Below, in pieces: positions 11,120-20,562 of a stretch of DNA of 64,000 nucleotides. The notes beneath the pieces are model-generated. The model did no database searches. It was given only the letters and a program-made list of their open reading frames with translations, and was not told where the DNA came from. The position numbers were made by a program, and so were the translations under genes. This DNA is from Cephalotrichum gorgonifer (taxonomy: Eukaryota > Ascomycota > Sordariomycetes > Microascales > Microascaceae), in the NCBI GenBank assembly GCA_900312665.1, contig ONZQ02000002.1:3063863-3127862 (forward strand), read 5' to 3'. Position 1 is the first letter of the stretch, and the number at the start of each line of letters is the position of its first letter.

Positions 11120-11628
11120 GCCCTAGACCCTCTTGGAGGCCTGTCTCGTCCACGTTGTAGCGATTTTCCGGTTTGATACTCGACAGAAGAGGCTGATCTA
11201 AGTGGTTGAAGACGTCCTAGATTGTCTTAGTATCGGCACCGTTAAAGCGGGGTTGATTCGAGCCTCATACCTCGAAGGCTTCTAACATCCGGATTGCGAG
11301 ATAAAAAGCCTTGCATCCAGTTGATGCCCAGTGGTTGAGTATCACCACCTTGTTGCAACATACGTTGTGCTAGCTCTCGAAGTTGAGCATGGGTCGGGGG
11401 ACTCCCAAGGGAATCCTGGGCGATGATCCAGTGTGCGAGTACTCTCTCTTGCTCTCGGGATAGCCTTTGTCGGGGTTCTGAGGCAATGCTTCGCGAAGTT
11501 GACCCTCGATATCGCGATTGTAGGGTAGTGCGAGGGACGCCCCAGTGTTTGGCGGCTCGCTGGAGGGGAATTCCATCCATGACCTCTTTGAGCGCGTTTT
11601 GGAGGGCGGCTTCCGTGTATTTGGGCAT
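11120..11628 (-). mobile_element. Fot1/pogo-like DNA transposon remnant (Tc1-mariner superfamily)
   Basis: ATG 11628 opens a frame with an N-terminal helix-turn-helix of the Psq/pogo type (ALKEVMDGIPLQRAAKHWGVPRTTLQSR). A CENP-B-type second DNA-binding segment follows (REQERVLAHWIIAQDSLGSPPTH..LRELAQRML). The frame ends at 11242, but the minus strand continues in a shifted frame with family-like sequence: an in-frame TAG at 11217-11219, then a stretch ending in YNVDETGLQEGLGLN, which matches the first catalytic Asp region of Fot1-type transposases. The rest of the DDE domain is missing. The element is therefore dead and truncated. Terminal repeats could not be identified. Confidence 0.75.
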
Positions 11629-11961
11629 CCTGAATTGATTTGTGACGCGATTTTTTACGTATGAGATATTGAATTGAAGGAATTTGACGGTTTGATAAAA
11701 TTTGACGCGTCTTTGATGATGTTCTTCTTTTCTTGGAGGTTGAGCTGGTGAAGAGAAGTGCCGATTGGGAGGTGGGCTATGTATTCCCCAGCGACGCCTT
11801 AAGTCGCCGCGCCACAGTTGACTCCGAAGGCGTGAATTCTCCGCCAGGACTGTTAGGCCTGGAGCTACGCAATATGGACTAAATGATGCCTGGGGCTCAA
11901 AAGCCAGAAAATATAGTTTGGTGGAAGCTATTTCCGAGGAGGATCTCAGGTCAATGCGGAC
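11629..11961. other. spacer, no gene seen
   Basis: AT-rich sequence upstream of the transposase remnant, probably the element's non-coding end. Repeated GACGCG words are seen near 11644 and 11703, but no clear terminal inverted repeat. Confidence 0.4.
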
Positions 11962-12201
11962 GTGGAAACTGTTGCTGGCTCCGAAGTTCCATTGGTTATC
12001 ATCTCTGCGTTGGGAGACTCATATAGAGCGTACCTAGAGGGACTTACACCAACGCTAGCTCGTCGCGAGCCCCATCTCAGCGTCCTGTCAGATATTTGTC
12101 ACATCCTATATGTCGACCTACAGCTAAGCCTGGAAATAAAATTGAAAGTATTCCATCTCTTTTACAAGGAATATCGAAGAGGGCGTCCAGAATATGCATG
12201 A
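11962..12201 (+). CDS. short hypothetical ORF, possible gene fragment
   Basis: The frame is open from about 11917, with a likely TAG splice or stop before it, to TGA 12201 and has no ATG near its start. About 80-95 residues with natural-looking composition (leucine-rich helices, basic C-terminus). It could be the last exon of a lost gene. No family recognised. Confidence 0.25.
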   Translation: METVAGSEVPLVIISALGDSYRAYLEGLTPTLARREPHLSVLSDICHILYVDLQLSLEIKLKVFHLFYKEYRRGRPEYA

Positions 12202-12306
12202 ACTGACTTTAGGCAGCTAACTTTAAACACAGGAATATACATAAAAACGAACCAAAGTGGCATCACCTTGACAACAATATATATTTCCTCCCATATAGCT
12301 TCACAT

Positions 12307-14505
12307 TTAAGCAGTTTTCCATCGTCGAGCTCCGTCCTCTTGAGCTAGGGTTACTTTCAGTAGCCTTGCACTAAGGGCGACAGGCAGTGTAACTATAATT
12401 TCACCAGTAGAAACCTCCCACTCGTACGACCCTGAAAGGTGCGCAGGGAAGATACACTGAACTGTAGCATGCTTCCCCTTGAGCCCCGTGATAGGCAATT
12501 TCTTGCGCGCTTCATCTTGATCTCCCTGGCTTTCCTCAGTTCTAGCCCTCCATACGGCAAGGTAAACATGCTCTCCAGCATCCAGCCCCAACGCCTGCCA
12601 GCTCGCCTCCCACACAGGCAACCCAAGCGGCCAGAACGGACCCGCCACCTTCAGGTCAGCCCTTATTCTCTTATACACCGACATCGCATCCCGCACAAGA
12701 TCGCTCTGGCCCTGCGACAGCTCCGCCAGCGTCCCGGACAGGTGAACCCGCCCGAGAAGGCTGTTGACAAGCGTGAAGGAGTTCAGCTCATCAGACCAGC
12801 CCGACTGCGGGTACGCCCACGTCGCGCTCTGCTCGGGGCAGACGGCCGTGGGGGCGGCCGCTGTAATCGCGCAGTACAGCACGGGATCCTCCTGGTCGCT
12901 CGTGCTCTGCAGCGGGTGCGTCTCCAGCATTGCGTAGTCCATGCGTTGGCCGCCGGAGCTGCAGTTTTCGATCACCAGCCCCGGGAAGAGGTCGAAGAGG
13001 CCGTTCACCCATCGGAGGTAGGCTCTATTGTGCTCCAGGAGGCCGTCGCCGGGGGAGGTGGATGCGACGTCGGTTCCCTGGGTTATGTCGATGTTATAGT
13101 CGAATTTGAAGTATCCGACTTCGTACTCGCGGACTAGGTTGCTGACTATTTCGTTCATGCGGGATATCACGTCTGGGTGGCGGTAGTCGAGCTGATAGCG
13201 GCCGTGTTCAACGAGGCAGCGACCGTTGCGCTGGAAGAAGGCCTCGGGCGGGAGTTGGTCGGCGACAGGGCACTTGATTCCCATTACCTCCGGCTCTAGC
13301 CAGAGGCCTGGGACCATGCCGGCGTCTCGAATCTTGCGGAGGGTCTTTTCGAGCCCGCCTGGGAACCGTCGCTTGCTTGGCTTCCACTCGCCGACTGTCT
13401 CCCACCAGCCGCTGTCGTCTGAATACCAGCCACAGTCGATGACGAAGACTTCGGATCCGGCCCTCTTAGCAGGGGCGATTAATGCCTCTACCTTCTCAGT
13501 TGTTGGATCCCCCATGAGACAGTTCATGTAATCGTTGAAAATGATTGGCAGCGTATCGTTGTCCTCGTGCTTACGCCGCATTAGTCGTCGGTAGGAATTG
13601 AGCGGGACAAACGCAGACTCAAAGCTGCTCGGAACCACAGCCAGAGCAGCCGGGGCGCTGTCGAAGGATTCCCCAGGGCCGAGCCTCTTGCTCCAGGAGT
13701 GATTCTGGTCCGTCGGACCGCTGGCGTTGAAGTACAGGCCTGCTCTGTAGTCCCCAATCTCCCACTTCCACGAGCCGTTGTGCTCGATCTGCCACAGATA
13801 GGACAAGCTTCCGTCGGCGCGGCTAAGGCCGCCCATGGGGAGATAGCCCCCCGTCGAGAAACTCCCCTGGTTCGAGATGCTGAACTGGGCACGCGAGCCG
13901 CCGTTGACCTTAGTCCTCGCGATCCCGACCTGGGGGAGAGTTCGTTCCTGCCACTGCGCCTCGCGGAACCAGTTGTTGTGCGCGAAGTGAACCCTCCATC
14001 CTTCCCACAGGTTCGTGTTGGGCCCTCCTAGACCACCGTAGACCATTGACGAGACGGCCTGTAGCGTTTGGGGTTGCTCTCCGTTGTTCGTCACGTTGAC
14101 GCGTGTTCGAAGCACGGGTATGTCGGTGAAGGTGGAGAAGTGTGTGGTGACGGTTAGCTGCGTCACTCGGTCGTGCGTGGTGACCTCTAGAATCTTTTGG
14201 ACTCCGGAATCATACTCCTTGTGGGATACGTAGCGGAGTCGTTGGCCGAGGTAGCTCTCTATTTGGCGCTTGGAGGTACCGAATTGACTACCTTCTCCGT
14301 CTAGACGGACTTCGTTGAGGCAGAGGCTATTAAATGTGTTTCGTGCTGGAGAGTGTTCTTCATCCTGATCGTCGTCCGCCGGGCCAGGGGCAGGGGAGAC
14401 CGAATGTACGTAAACGTGCTGCTCTTGGTCGATGTCTATCTCAACTCGGATGCCCCCAGTCACCCAGTTTATTAGACGCTTCGTGCGAGGTTCTGATCTG
14501 TTCAT
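12307..14505 (-). CDS. GH36 alpha-galactosidase, 732 aa, intronless
   Basis: Full-length GH36 (melibiase-type) enzyme that removes terminal alpha-1,6-linked galactose from galacto-oligosaccharides and galactose-decorated polysaccharides. Order: N-terminal beta-supersandwich (about 1-320), (beta/alpha)8 barrel (about 330-640) and a C-terminal beta domain. The barrel carries VIDCGWYSDD, GLWLEPEVM, the nucleophile Asp in KFDYN (about residue 469), and the acid/base Asp in STSDQEDP (about residue 537), followed by ENCSSGGQRMD-type substrate-binding sequence upstream. The length suits the family. There is no signal peptide, so it is probably intracellular and acts on imported oligosaccharides. The absence of introns and the bacterial-type architecture would fit an old transfer from bacteria, but no test was possible. 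It is the only intact enzyme of the local carbohydrate cluster. Confidence 0.93.
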   Translation of the reverse strand: MNRSEPRTKRLINWVTGGIRVEIDIDQEQHVYVHSVSPAPGPADDDQDEEHSPARNTFNSLCLNEVRLDGEGSQFGTSKRQIESYLGQRLRYVSHKEYDSGVQKILEVTTHDRVTQLTVTTHFSTFTDIPVLRTRVNVTNNGEQPQTLQAVSSMVYGGLGGPNTNLWEGWRVHFAHNNWFREAQWQERTLPQVGIARTKVNGGSRAQFSISNQGSFSTGGYLPMGGLSRADGSLSYLWQIEHNGSWKWEIGDYRAGLYFNASGPTDQNHSWSKRLGPGESFDSAPAALAVVPSSFESAFVPLNSYRRLMRRKHEDNDTLPIIFNDYMNCLMGDPTTEKVEALIAPAKRAGSEVFVIDCGWYSDDSGWWETVGEWKPSKRRFPGGLEKTLRKIRDAGMVPGLWLEPEVMGIKCPVADQLPPEAFFQRNGRCLVEHGRYQLDYRHPDVISRMNEIVSNLVREYEVGYFKFDYNIDITQGTDVASTSPGDGLLEHNRAYLRWVNGLFDLFPGLVIENCSSGGQRMDYAMLETHPLQSTSDQEDPVLYCAITAAAPTAVCPEQSATWAYPQSGWSDELNSFTLVNSLLGRVHLSGTLAELSQGQSDLVRDAMSVYKRIRADLKVAGPFWPLGLPVWEASWQALGLDAGEHVYLAVWRARTEESQGDQDEARKKLPITGLKGKHATVQCIFPAHLSGSYEWEVSTGEIIVTLPVALSARLLKVTLAQEDGARRWKTA

Positions 14506-15560
14506 GGGGGGCTATTCGGGGGCTATACTCCTTGACATACAATATCAGATAAATCTTCACTTGTAGTAGAAGAAAATGTGCAACAAGATGGACGACTATT
14601 GAACTTCCCCGCAGTTCTACAAGATGAGGGCCTTGAATAAGTAGCACATGCATAGCACCTCCGGTGGGAGGTGGAGATCCCGCTGGTTTCCCCACTAAGA
14701 CACCCACCCTGCCCCGGTGGGCGCCCCGGTCGCTGGGTTGGGTTTGGCCTATCGGCAGTTTAGTCTGATGCGATCCAGTAGGATAGAAGCATTGATTGAG
14801 ATGACATATTATCTGAGGCGGGCAAATGAAACCCGGTAACCACCACTTAATTGCGTGTCTTGGCAAAGGATTGGGAGCAGCTCTCGGCGTTGGATCTCCC
14901 TTCCCGGCCGTTCTCCGCTCTCGGCCAAGTAGTTGCTTGCTACGCGCTTGCTGATGTTGGAACGACAGACTAGTGGCGAAAGATCATCCGAACACCTTAG
15001 CCGTGAAAAAATGTGCCAAGGTCCGCAGATATGTTCCTCTTCTTTGGAAAGCAGAGCAGCCCCCCGAAGGAAGATACAACATTATACCAAAACCCATTTA
15101 GCAATCTGTTCGCCCCTCGCCCGGCAATTTTTGTTATCCATACTCGTTAGAGCCATTGTGAGAGTACAAAGATAGTACATGACATATATGGCAACTGGAA
15201 GCATCAAAGTTTGAGTCCCCCTTTCGTGTATTTAGAGAGGGTGTGAAAAATACGAAACTAGGTGAAATAGGTATAATATAATGGGAAATATCCTCTGTTT
15301 ATCAGCCATCGTAATTCTTTTTGGTACGAAGTGCGATACGTACATATATACATACAATGTGACAAGTACACATATCGACCTGGGAACAATACAGCCAACA
15401 TGCTTGTTACACAAAACATGCAGCCGCAGACACTGCATCGAGGTGCTCATTCTCACTGCCTACCCCAGACGCCCATCACCTTCCCCTTCCCCGCCTTCTC
15501 GAGGAGATTTGGTATCATCCTTCATATTTCCTTCACCGCACTCCCCTACCTACCGCAGTT
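14506..15560. other. upstream region of the alpha-galactosidase, no gene
   Basis: About 1 kb between divergent genes. GC-rich near 14660-14740, with several CCGG and GGGG(C/T) words, and otherwise AT-leaning. No ORF or RNA gene was recognised. Confidence 0.5.
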
Positions 15561-16004
15561 ATGAGTTTCGGCTTCGGCGTCGGCGACTTCATCACTGTCT
15601 ACAAGCAGGTCAACAGCATCCGGAAGCAATTCGTCGACGCCCCGCACCAGTTCAAAGCCTTAAGCGCCGAGGTCCGCAGCTTATCCATTGTCCTGCAGGA
15701 TGCGGAAATCAAGCGGGACGCCCTCTCCGACAGACAGGCTCGGCGCCTGGCTATGGTCGTCGATGAGTGCGCTGTACTGCTCCGAGAGCTCGAAGCGACT
15801 CTAGATAAATATAGCGACCTGGGGAGCTCCAGCAACGGTACCAGTCTTCGGCGATTCAAGAAGCGGCTTGATTGGGAACCCGAGGACATTCGTGATTTAC
15901 GAGGTCGCATCACCACCCAGATATCGGCCCTGTCCCATGGTCTCCGCGTGGGCGACCGAGATCATCCTGTTGTCGGACCTGCGAGTGCCGTGAATGGCAA
16001 ATGA
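15561..16004 (+). pseudogene. NLR/STAND-type N-terminal helical domain, truncated
   Basis: ATG 15561 starts a protein whose first 120 residues match the helical domain found at the N-terminus of many fungal NLR-like and ankyrin proteins. It opens MSFGFGVGDFITVYKQ, followed by QFKALSAEVRSLSIVLQDAE and a late WEPEDIRDLRGRI block. These proteins serve in recognition and programmed cell death; that is family knowledge. After about residue 122 the family sequence stops, and the last 25 codons are antisense to the end of the DUF2264 gene on the other strand. The gene has lost its effector and repeat part at a breakpoint near 15905-15960. Translation to 16004 is possible, but it is not a natural full-length protein. 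Confidence 0.6.
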
Positions 16005-17738
16005 CCCCTCGACGAGCTCCAGCTGCTTGATTTGATTGCTCAGGACGGAGATCCGGTGGACGCGGATGTGCCAGTCTGGCCATCGGTCGGACGGTGGCAT
16101 GAGGGTCGTCGTCACGGATACTTGCCTGTCGGCCCAGGGGTACCACTGTGACGAGATCGCCAGAAGATCCTGCGCCACCGACGTGCCTGTGTCAACGGCG
16201 GCACGGCCGACCCTGGCATCTGTGCAGATGCGCTTCGTGGCCCAGGTCTCGGTACCGTCTCTGCTGAGCAGCCAGGCGTTGTCCGGGGCGATCTGTGAGA
16301 GCAGCACGGTGCCCACCGCAACGGACAAGGGGAGGCTGGAGGAGTAGGCGAACTTGCAGTACTTGGCCATCGAGTTTTTGAAGGGCCTGAGCAGGAACTG
16401 GGAAGGGTTGAGGAGAAAGTGGTGGTTGCCCTGGGGGTGATTGCAGAGGACCTGTCGCGGGGCTTGGAGCCAGGAGACGCCGATGTCATGTTCGGGGTAT
16501 TCCGCCTCGGGCTCAGTCCAGAACGGGCTGTCTGCCGTGAGTGCTACGACGACGAAAGACTTCACGGCCCAGTATACTGATTGCGGCGAGTTATAGTCCT
16601 CGGTGAGGAACATGTTTCTGTAAGGGGTTAGCTTAGTATGTCTTCAGGAAACGGCAGCAGTATACTCACGGGTAGGTCCAGCCAATGTTGATTGTTCCAT
16701 CTGACCGAAGGATACCCTCAGACCTATTTGCCCACCAGCGCAGGTGTCTCAGAAGGTGACCCTTGACGGCGCCCGGGGTATGGATCGGTTCCGGTAGATT
16801 GCCTACCTCGGCGAGGGCTAGAGCAGCGAAGAACCCGGCGCACGCGAACCTGTATGTCAGAGACCTGCCGAACGGGATGGCGGCGCCGTCGGTGTCAAGT
16901 ACCGCCAGAACTGCGCGCCGACTTCCCTTGCGTGCTGGCGATACTTGTCCGCCCGCGCCGGGTCAAGGTCGGCCGCGAACTTGACGAACAGTAGCTGGCT
17001 GAACTGGATGGCGAAGCTTCCAGAATAGTAGTCGGCCTGACGCGACCAGAAGCGCTGGTTGGTCTTGCGCGTCCTCTCGCGTGTCTCCGCCTCAGTGGAC
17101 AGCACCTCCTGGACCGTGGGCCAGATCCCGTCACTCGACCAACCGTCTTGGAGGTACATGCGGTCGAGCTGGGACAGGTCCTCGCGCATCTGGTCGCGAA
17201 TGTCCGCGCGGTCCACGCCGCAGACCTTGATCAGGGCGATGGTGGCCATGACGCGGAACCAGAGCCAGTTGGATGTGTGAAACTCGCGCCCCAGGAGGCC
17301 CAGCAGCCAAGTCTGGATGTTCGTCTTGGTCTCGATATCGAACCTGTCCCAGAGGCCGCTCTTCTGGCCTGCAAGGAGGCCGAATGCAATCATCTCGGCC
17401 TCGACCTTCCTCTGGTCCCGGTCCTGGAAAGAACCCCAGTACTCCTCATGGTTGGGATCAGTGCCGGCCTTAAAGCCCGTCACCCAGGGCTGCAGAAGGC
17501 TGTCGGCGTCGGGCTCTCCCGCATGGAGGAGCGCGCCGACCACGAAAAGGGGCCGCGCGAAGCCTTCGAGCTGGGGGGCCGTCTCGTCAAAATGCGTGCC
17601 GATGGTCTCCGGGATGCGCACCCGGGCTTTGGCGGGCGAGAAGTACGGGAGCAGTGGCGCGATGATAGCCTTACTGGCCTCGACCACGTCGCCGCGCGTG
17701 GCTAGCGGGTTGTTGGAGAAGAACTGGAGCCGGGGCAT
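15897..17738 (-). pseudogene. DUF2264 family protein, frameshifted and truncated at the 3' end
   Basis: Start ATG 17738 (MPRLQFFSNNPL), the usual family start; an ATG 12 codons upstream is less likely. The first part shows DUF2264 blocks: ARVRIPETIGTHFDE, FARPLFVVGALLHAG, EYWGSFQDRDQRKVEAEMIAFG and YYSGSFAIQFSQLLFVKFAADLDP. At about 16896-16899 one base seems missing. The upstream frame stops soon after, while the next frame continues exactly where the family should (DTDGAAIPFGRSLTYRFA). An intron at 16618-16669 (GTGAGT..TTACAG) leads to the last exon (NMFLTEDYNSPQSVYW). The protein ends at 15897, shorter than I would expect for the family, where it runs into the NLR-type fragment on the other strand. 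DUF2264 proteins are of uncharacterised function and often lie near polysaccharide-degradation genes. Confidence 0.75.
16896..16899 (-). other. single-base frameshift in the DUF2264 gene
   Basis: On the minus strand the frame reads TAC TTG ACA and soon stops. Dropping into the neighbouring frame after TAC TT restores more than 70 codons of family sequence up to a good splice donor. This fits loss of one base from a TTC codon. Confidence 0.75.
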
Positions 17739-18065
17739 GGTGTGGTGATGGGGAGGGTATGGTTCCGGTTCCAAGTGCGCAGGCGTGAATTGACCCTAAC
17801 CAGTCTTTTCTCATGTTGTGCCTCCCCCAGCGGAACAGTGGCCTCGGACATTGATCGTCCGGCGGCTGCGGGGTCGGGTCCGACGCCGCGCCCACCGGCC
17901 AATCCGGGTTTCGGGCTCGGGGGAATTCATCCTCGGCGTGTTAGGTCACGTGGATATGGGAAACAAGTCGACGACCTAAATACCGGATGCTTCAGTGAGC
18001 GGATACGGGACTCTGAATATACCCAATTACCACACACAGTCTGGCATGATTCGCAACCGCCCACT
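17739..18065. promoter_or_regulatory. divergent promoter between DUF2264 and GH88 genes
   Basis: About 330 bases separate the two start codons. It holds a CGG-N11-CCG palindrome at 17845-17861, a CCAAT box at 17899-17903 (site type of the Hap/CBF complex) and a GCGGGG word at 17868-17873 that fits the CreA/Cre1 carbon-repressor consensus SYGGRG. This would suit joint, sugar-responsive expression under carbon repression. All are short matches and need testing. Confidence 0.5.
17845..17861. promoter_or_regulatory. CGG-N11-CCG palindrome, Gal4-type Zn2Cys6 site
   Basis: Perfect CGG and CCG triplets are spaced by 11 bases, the geometry bound by yeast Gal4 and some other fungal Zn2Cys6 dimers. 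It sits between two divergent carbohydrate genes and 3.3 kb from an alpha-galactosidase. Chance occurrence is possible. Confidence 0.35.
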
Positions 18066-19708
18066 ATGATCGAGACCCTAATACCGACGCCGATGCCAAC
18101 GAGCACCGCGACGGCAACGACAGCGATGACGACGACGACGACGCTCGAAACCCTGAAGGCGCTCAACGGAGTCCAGCATCCCAATGGTGTCACCTTGAAG
18201 TTCTCAAAAAAAGGGCAGCAGCGTAGCCTCTCCCTTGAAGCAGCTCTACTCGGAAAGCATCACTGCCAAGATCTTGCTCGTAGCGGAGAAATACCTCCCA
18301 GAAAACGTACTATACTGATCATTCCCATACCATGTGTGAACCAACACTGACATGCATGTTCAGAACCCCCCTTGTGCATATCCTGAGCTTGTGCCCCAGG
18401 ATGGAGAGACGCAGGGGAGCTACTCCCTTCGGGTGATTGATTTCTGGACGTGTGGTTTCTTCCCCGGAAGTATCTGGGGCTTGGTTGAGAGGGCAACCAG
18501 GCATCCCCAGAGCATGAAGCATGACGACTCGCGTCTTCTGCTTCAGCATGTCCGGCGCAGGCTCGAAGACCTCGGCAGGACCTGGTCAGATCCCATTGCG
18601 GCCTCGGCGCACCGCACTGACACCCACGATCTTGGCTTCATCATCCTCCCGCATATGCGTCCCAGGTGGGAGCTTTTCCACGACCAAAAGGCTCTGGACA
18701 GCATCTGCACCGCTGCAGCCAGCCTCTACTCACGCTTCGACGCCAGGGTTGGGGCTATCCGACCCTGGGACACCATCACCTGGATGCGTGACGCGTATTT
18801 CCTCTGCAAGGAGACAAATTTTCTTGTCATCATCGACTCCATGTGCAACCTCGAGCTCCTTTACTACGCTGCGGCTCACACAGGCCACAATCACCTCGCC
18901 AGCGCGGCTACAACGCACGCGAAGACGCTGATCAAGTCCCATCTGCGACGGGAGCCGGGCCAACGGCCAACGCCCTGGCTATGACCGCGTGCTATACAGC
19001 ACCGTCCACGTCGCCAACTTCGCGCCCACCACCAGCGACATCCAGCAGATCTACACCGCCCAGGGCCACCTGCCCTCCACTACGTGGTCGCGAGGTCAGG
19101 CTTGGGCCATACTCGGCTACGCCCAGGCCTTCCAGTGGACCGGCGACGAGGATTTCCTCGGTGCCGCGAGGGGGGCCGCCGAGTACTTCCTCCTCCGCCT
19201 TGAGACTGCGCCGGCCTGCGTCGAGGTCCTCTCGTCGCAGATAAATGGCCACGTCAACGGTCTGGGAGGCACCCGCTCGCTGACGGGGAGATACGTCCGG
19301 CTCTGGGACTTTGACGCCCCCATCGAGGAACCCCAGAGCCCACTCCGCGACGCATCGGCCGGCGTGGCCGCCGCCAACGGCCTGCTGGTGCTCGCCCAGA
19401 TCCTGATGAAGCGCGGGCAGCACCTTCAGGCGGACGGCTACCTGCAGAACGCGGTCCTAATTGTCGAAGATATGCTGGCGCTGTCTCTCTCCAAGGAAGA
19501 GTGTCGTCTAGAGACGAGGCCCAACGGCGGCGTCTCGGCTGTTGGAAAAAACAGCGTCCCGGTGCCGTTTGAGAGTATCATCAGAAACTCGACGGTGACC
19601 TGGAACGAGCACAGCCGGAGCCGGAATGGCGACCACGGGCTGGTGTATGCGGATTACTACCTGATAGAATTCGGGAATCGCCTGCTCCAACTCGGGTATC
19701 ACTTGTAA
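18066..19708 (+). pseudogene. GH88 unsaturated uronyl hydrolase, frameshifted
   Basis: GH88 enzymes hydrolyse the unsaturated uronic acid that polysaccharide lyases leave on oligosaccharides (pectin, rhamnogalacturonan, glycosaminoglycan type). Visible blocks: LYSESITAKILLVAEKYLPEN before an intron (18307-18363, GTACTA..TTCAG), then VIDFWTCGFFPGSIWGL, the catalytic-type Asp blocks DTHDLGF and IIDSMCNLELLYYAA, and TTWSRGQAW near the substrate site. At about 18946-18950 one base seems missing: the frame ends 12 codons later at a TGA, while the next frame carries on with GYDRVLYSTVHVANF. The start is unsure. ATG 18066 joins the family frame only if a base is dropped at an A7 run (about 18205-18211). 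The C-terminus is complete. Divergent from the DUF2264 gene. No signal peptide is evident. Confidence 0.8.
18946..18950 (+). other. single-base frameshift in the GH88 gene
   Basis: The frame changes at CTG CGA CGG. Reading from GAC GGG AGC instead restores the natural sequence for more than 240 codons. This is consistent with loss of one base next to CTGCG. Confidence 0.75.
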
Positions 19709-19968
19709 GGACGAGGCCAGGCGAGGTACCAAATATGGAGTATACCCTTTTAATTAGAGATGGGTAATCATATGAGCGTCAAAGATGTAGGGCCTGTTGT
19801 TGCCGCCCAGGGCATCGGTCGGTACGTCCGTCAATGCCACCGTTATGGGACTGGTCTCCACGGTGTTGGTATTTAGAAATTGACCAGTTTCTGGTTTGTA
19901 TACAGTATTGGAACCATACACTTACGTTCTGACCCGGAGTATTCCTGAGCCGAACGAGGAAGTCCGTG

Positions 19969-20262
19969 ATGCCTGCCGACTACCTGCTGTCCCTTACCGT
20001 CTCGATCCCCGGCACGAACGAGTCCGCTCAGACGGACGGCCTTGCTATCGTGTACAACCTTGCTACCGGCGACGTTACGGCCAAGACCCCTGAGCAATGG
20101 ATCTATGAGGAGGACGTTGAGGTCATCAAGGAGCTGGAGGAGGAGCCGGCTCGAGAGATCCCGCAAAACGACCCTAACGATCTAGGCGAGAAGCATGACA
20201 TGCCTGACGACGACGGGCGGAAGCCAAGAACGCCTCCTCAAGGATGGAACAGGAGGAGCTGA
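19969..20262 (+). CDS. hypothetical ORF, 98 aa, possible gene fragment
   Basis: ATG 19969 to TGA 20262. The N-terminal half looks like globular protein sequence with strand-forming residues (YLLSLTVSIPGTNES, GLAIVYNLATGDV). The C-terminal half is strongly acidic and disordered (EELEEE type). It could be one exon of a larger gene that continues in the decayed sequence downstream. Not recognised. Confidence 0.3.
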   Translation: MPADYLLSLTVSIPGTNESAQTDGLAIVYNLATGDVTAKTPEQWIYEEDVEVIKELEEEPAREIPQNDPNDLGEKHDMPDDDGRKPRTPPQGWNRRS

Positions 20263-20562
20263 TGGCGATAGAGAATGCGATGGTGGTGGTGGTGTGGAGG
20301 AGTAGAAGGAGGAGGGAGCGGGGATAGAGGAGCAGATGGTTGTGGCTGTGGCAGAGGTGGTAGCCACGGTGTTCGTAGAGAAAAGGGGGACTTAGCGGCG
20401 ACTATGAGAAAGGAAAAGGGGGGGTCCGTGGGTGTGGGGTGCGGGTGTGGTTGTGGAGGAGGAAAAGGGATGATCTGCCCCCAAGCCGAAGCCGAAACCC
20501 CCATGCAACAAGCACAAGAAGGACCACCTGCACCCATGCCAGGTGGCCATATCTCCCGCCAT

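Noticed and set aside
12439..13137. 232-codon ORF opposite the alpha-galactosidase
   Set aside because: Arg/His/Pro-rich shadow of a GC-rich gene, with no domain. The sense strand is clearly GH36.
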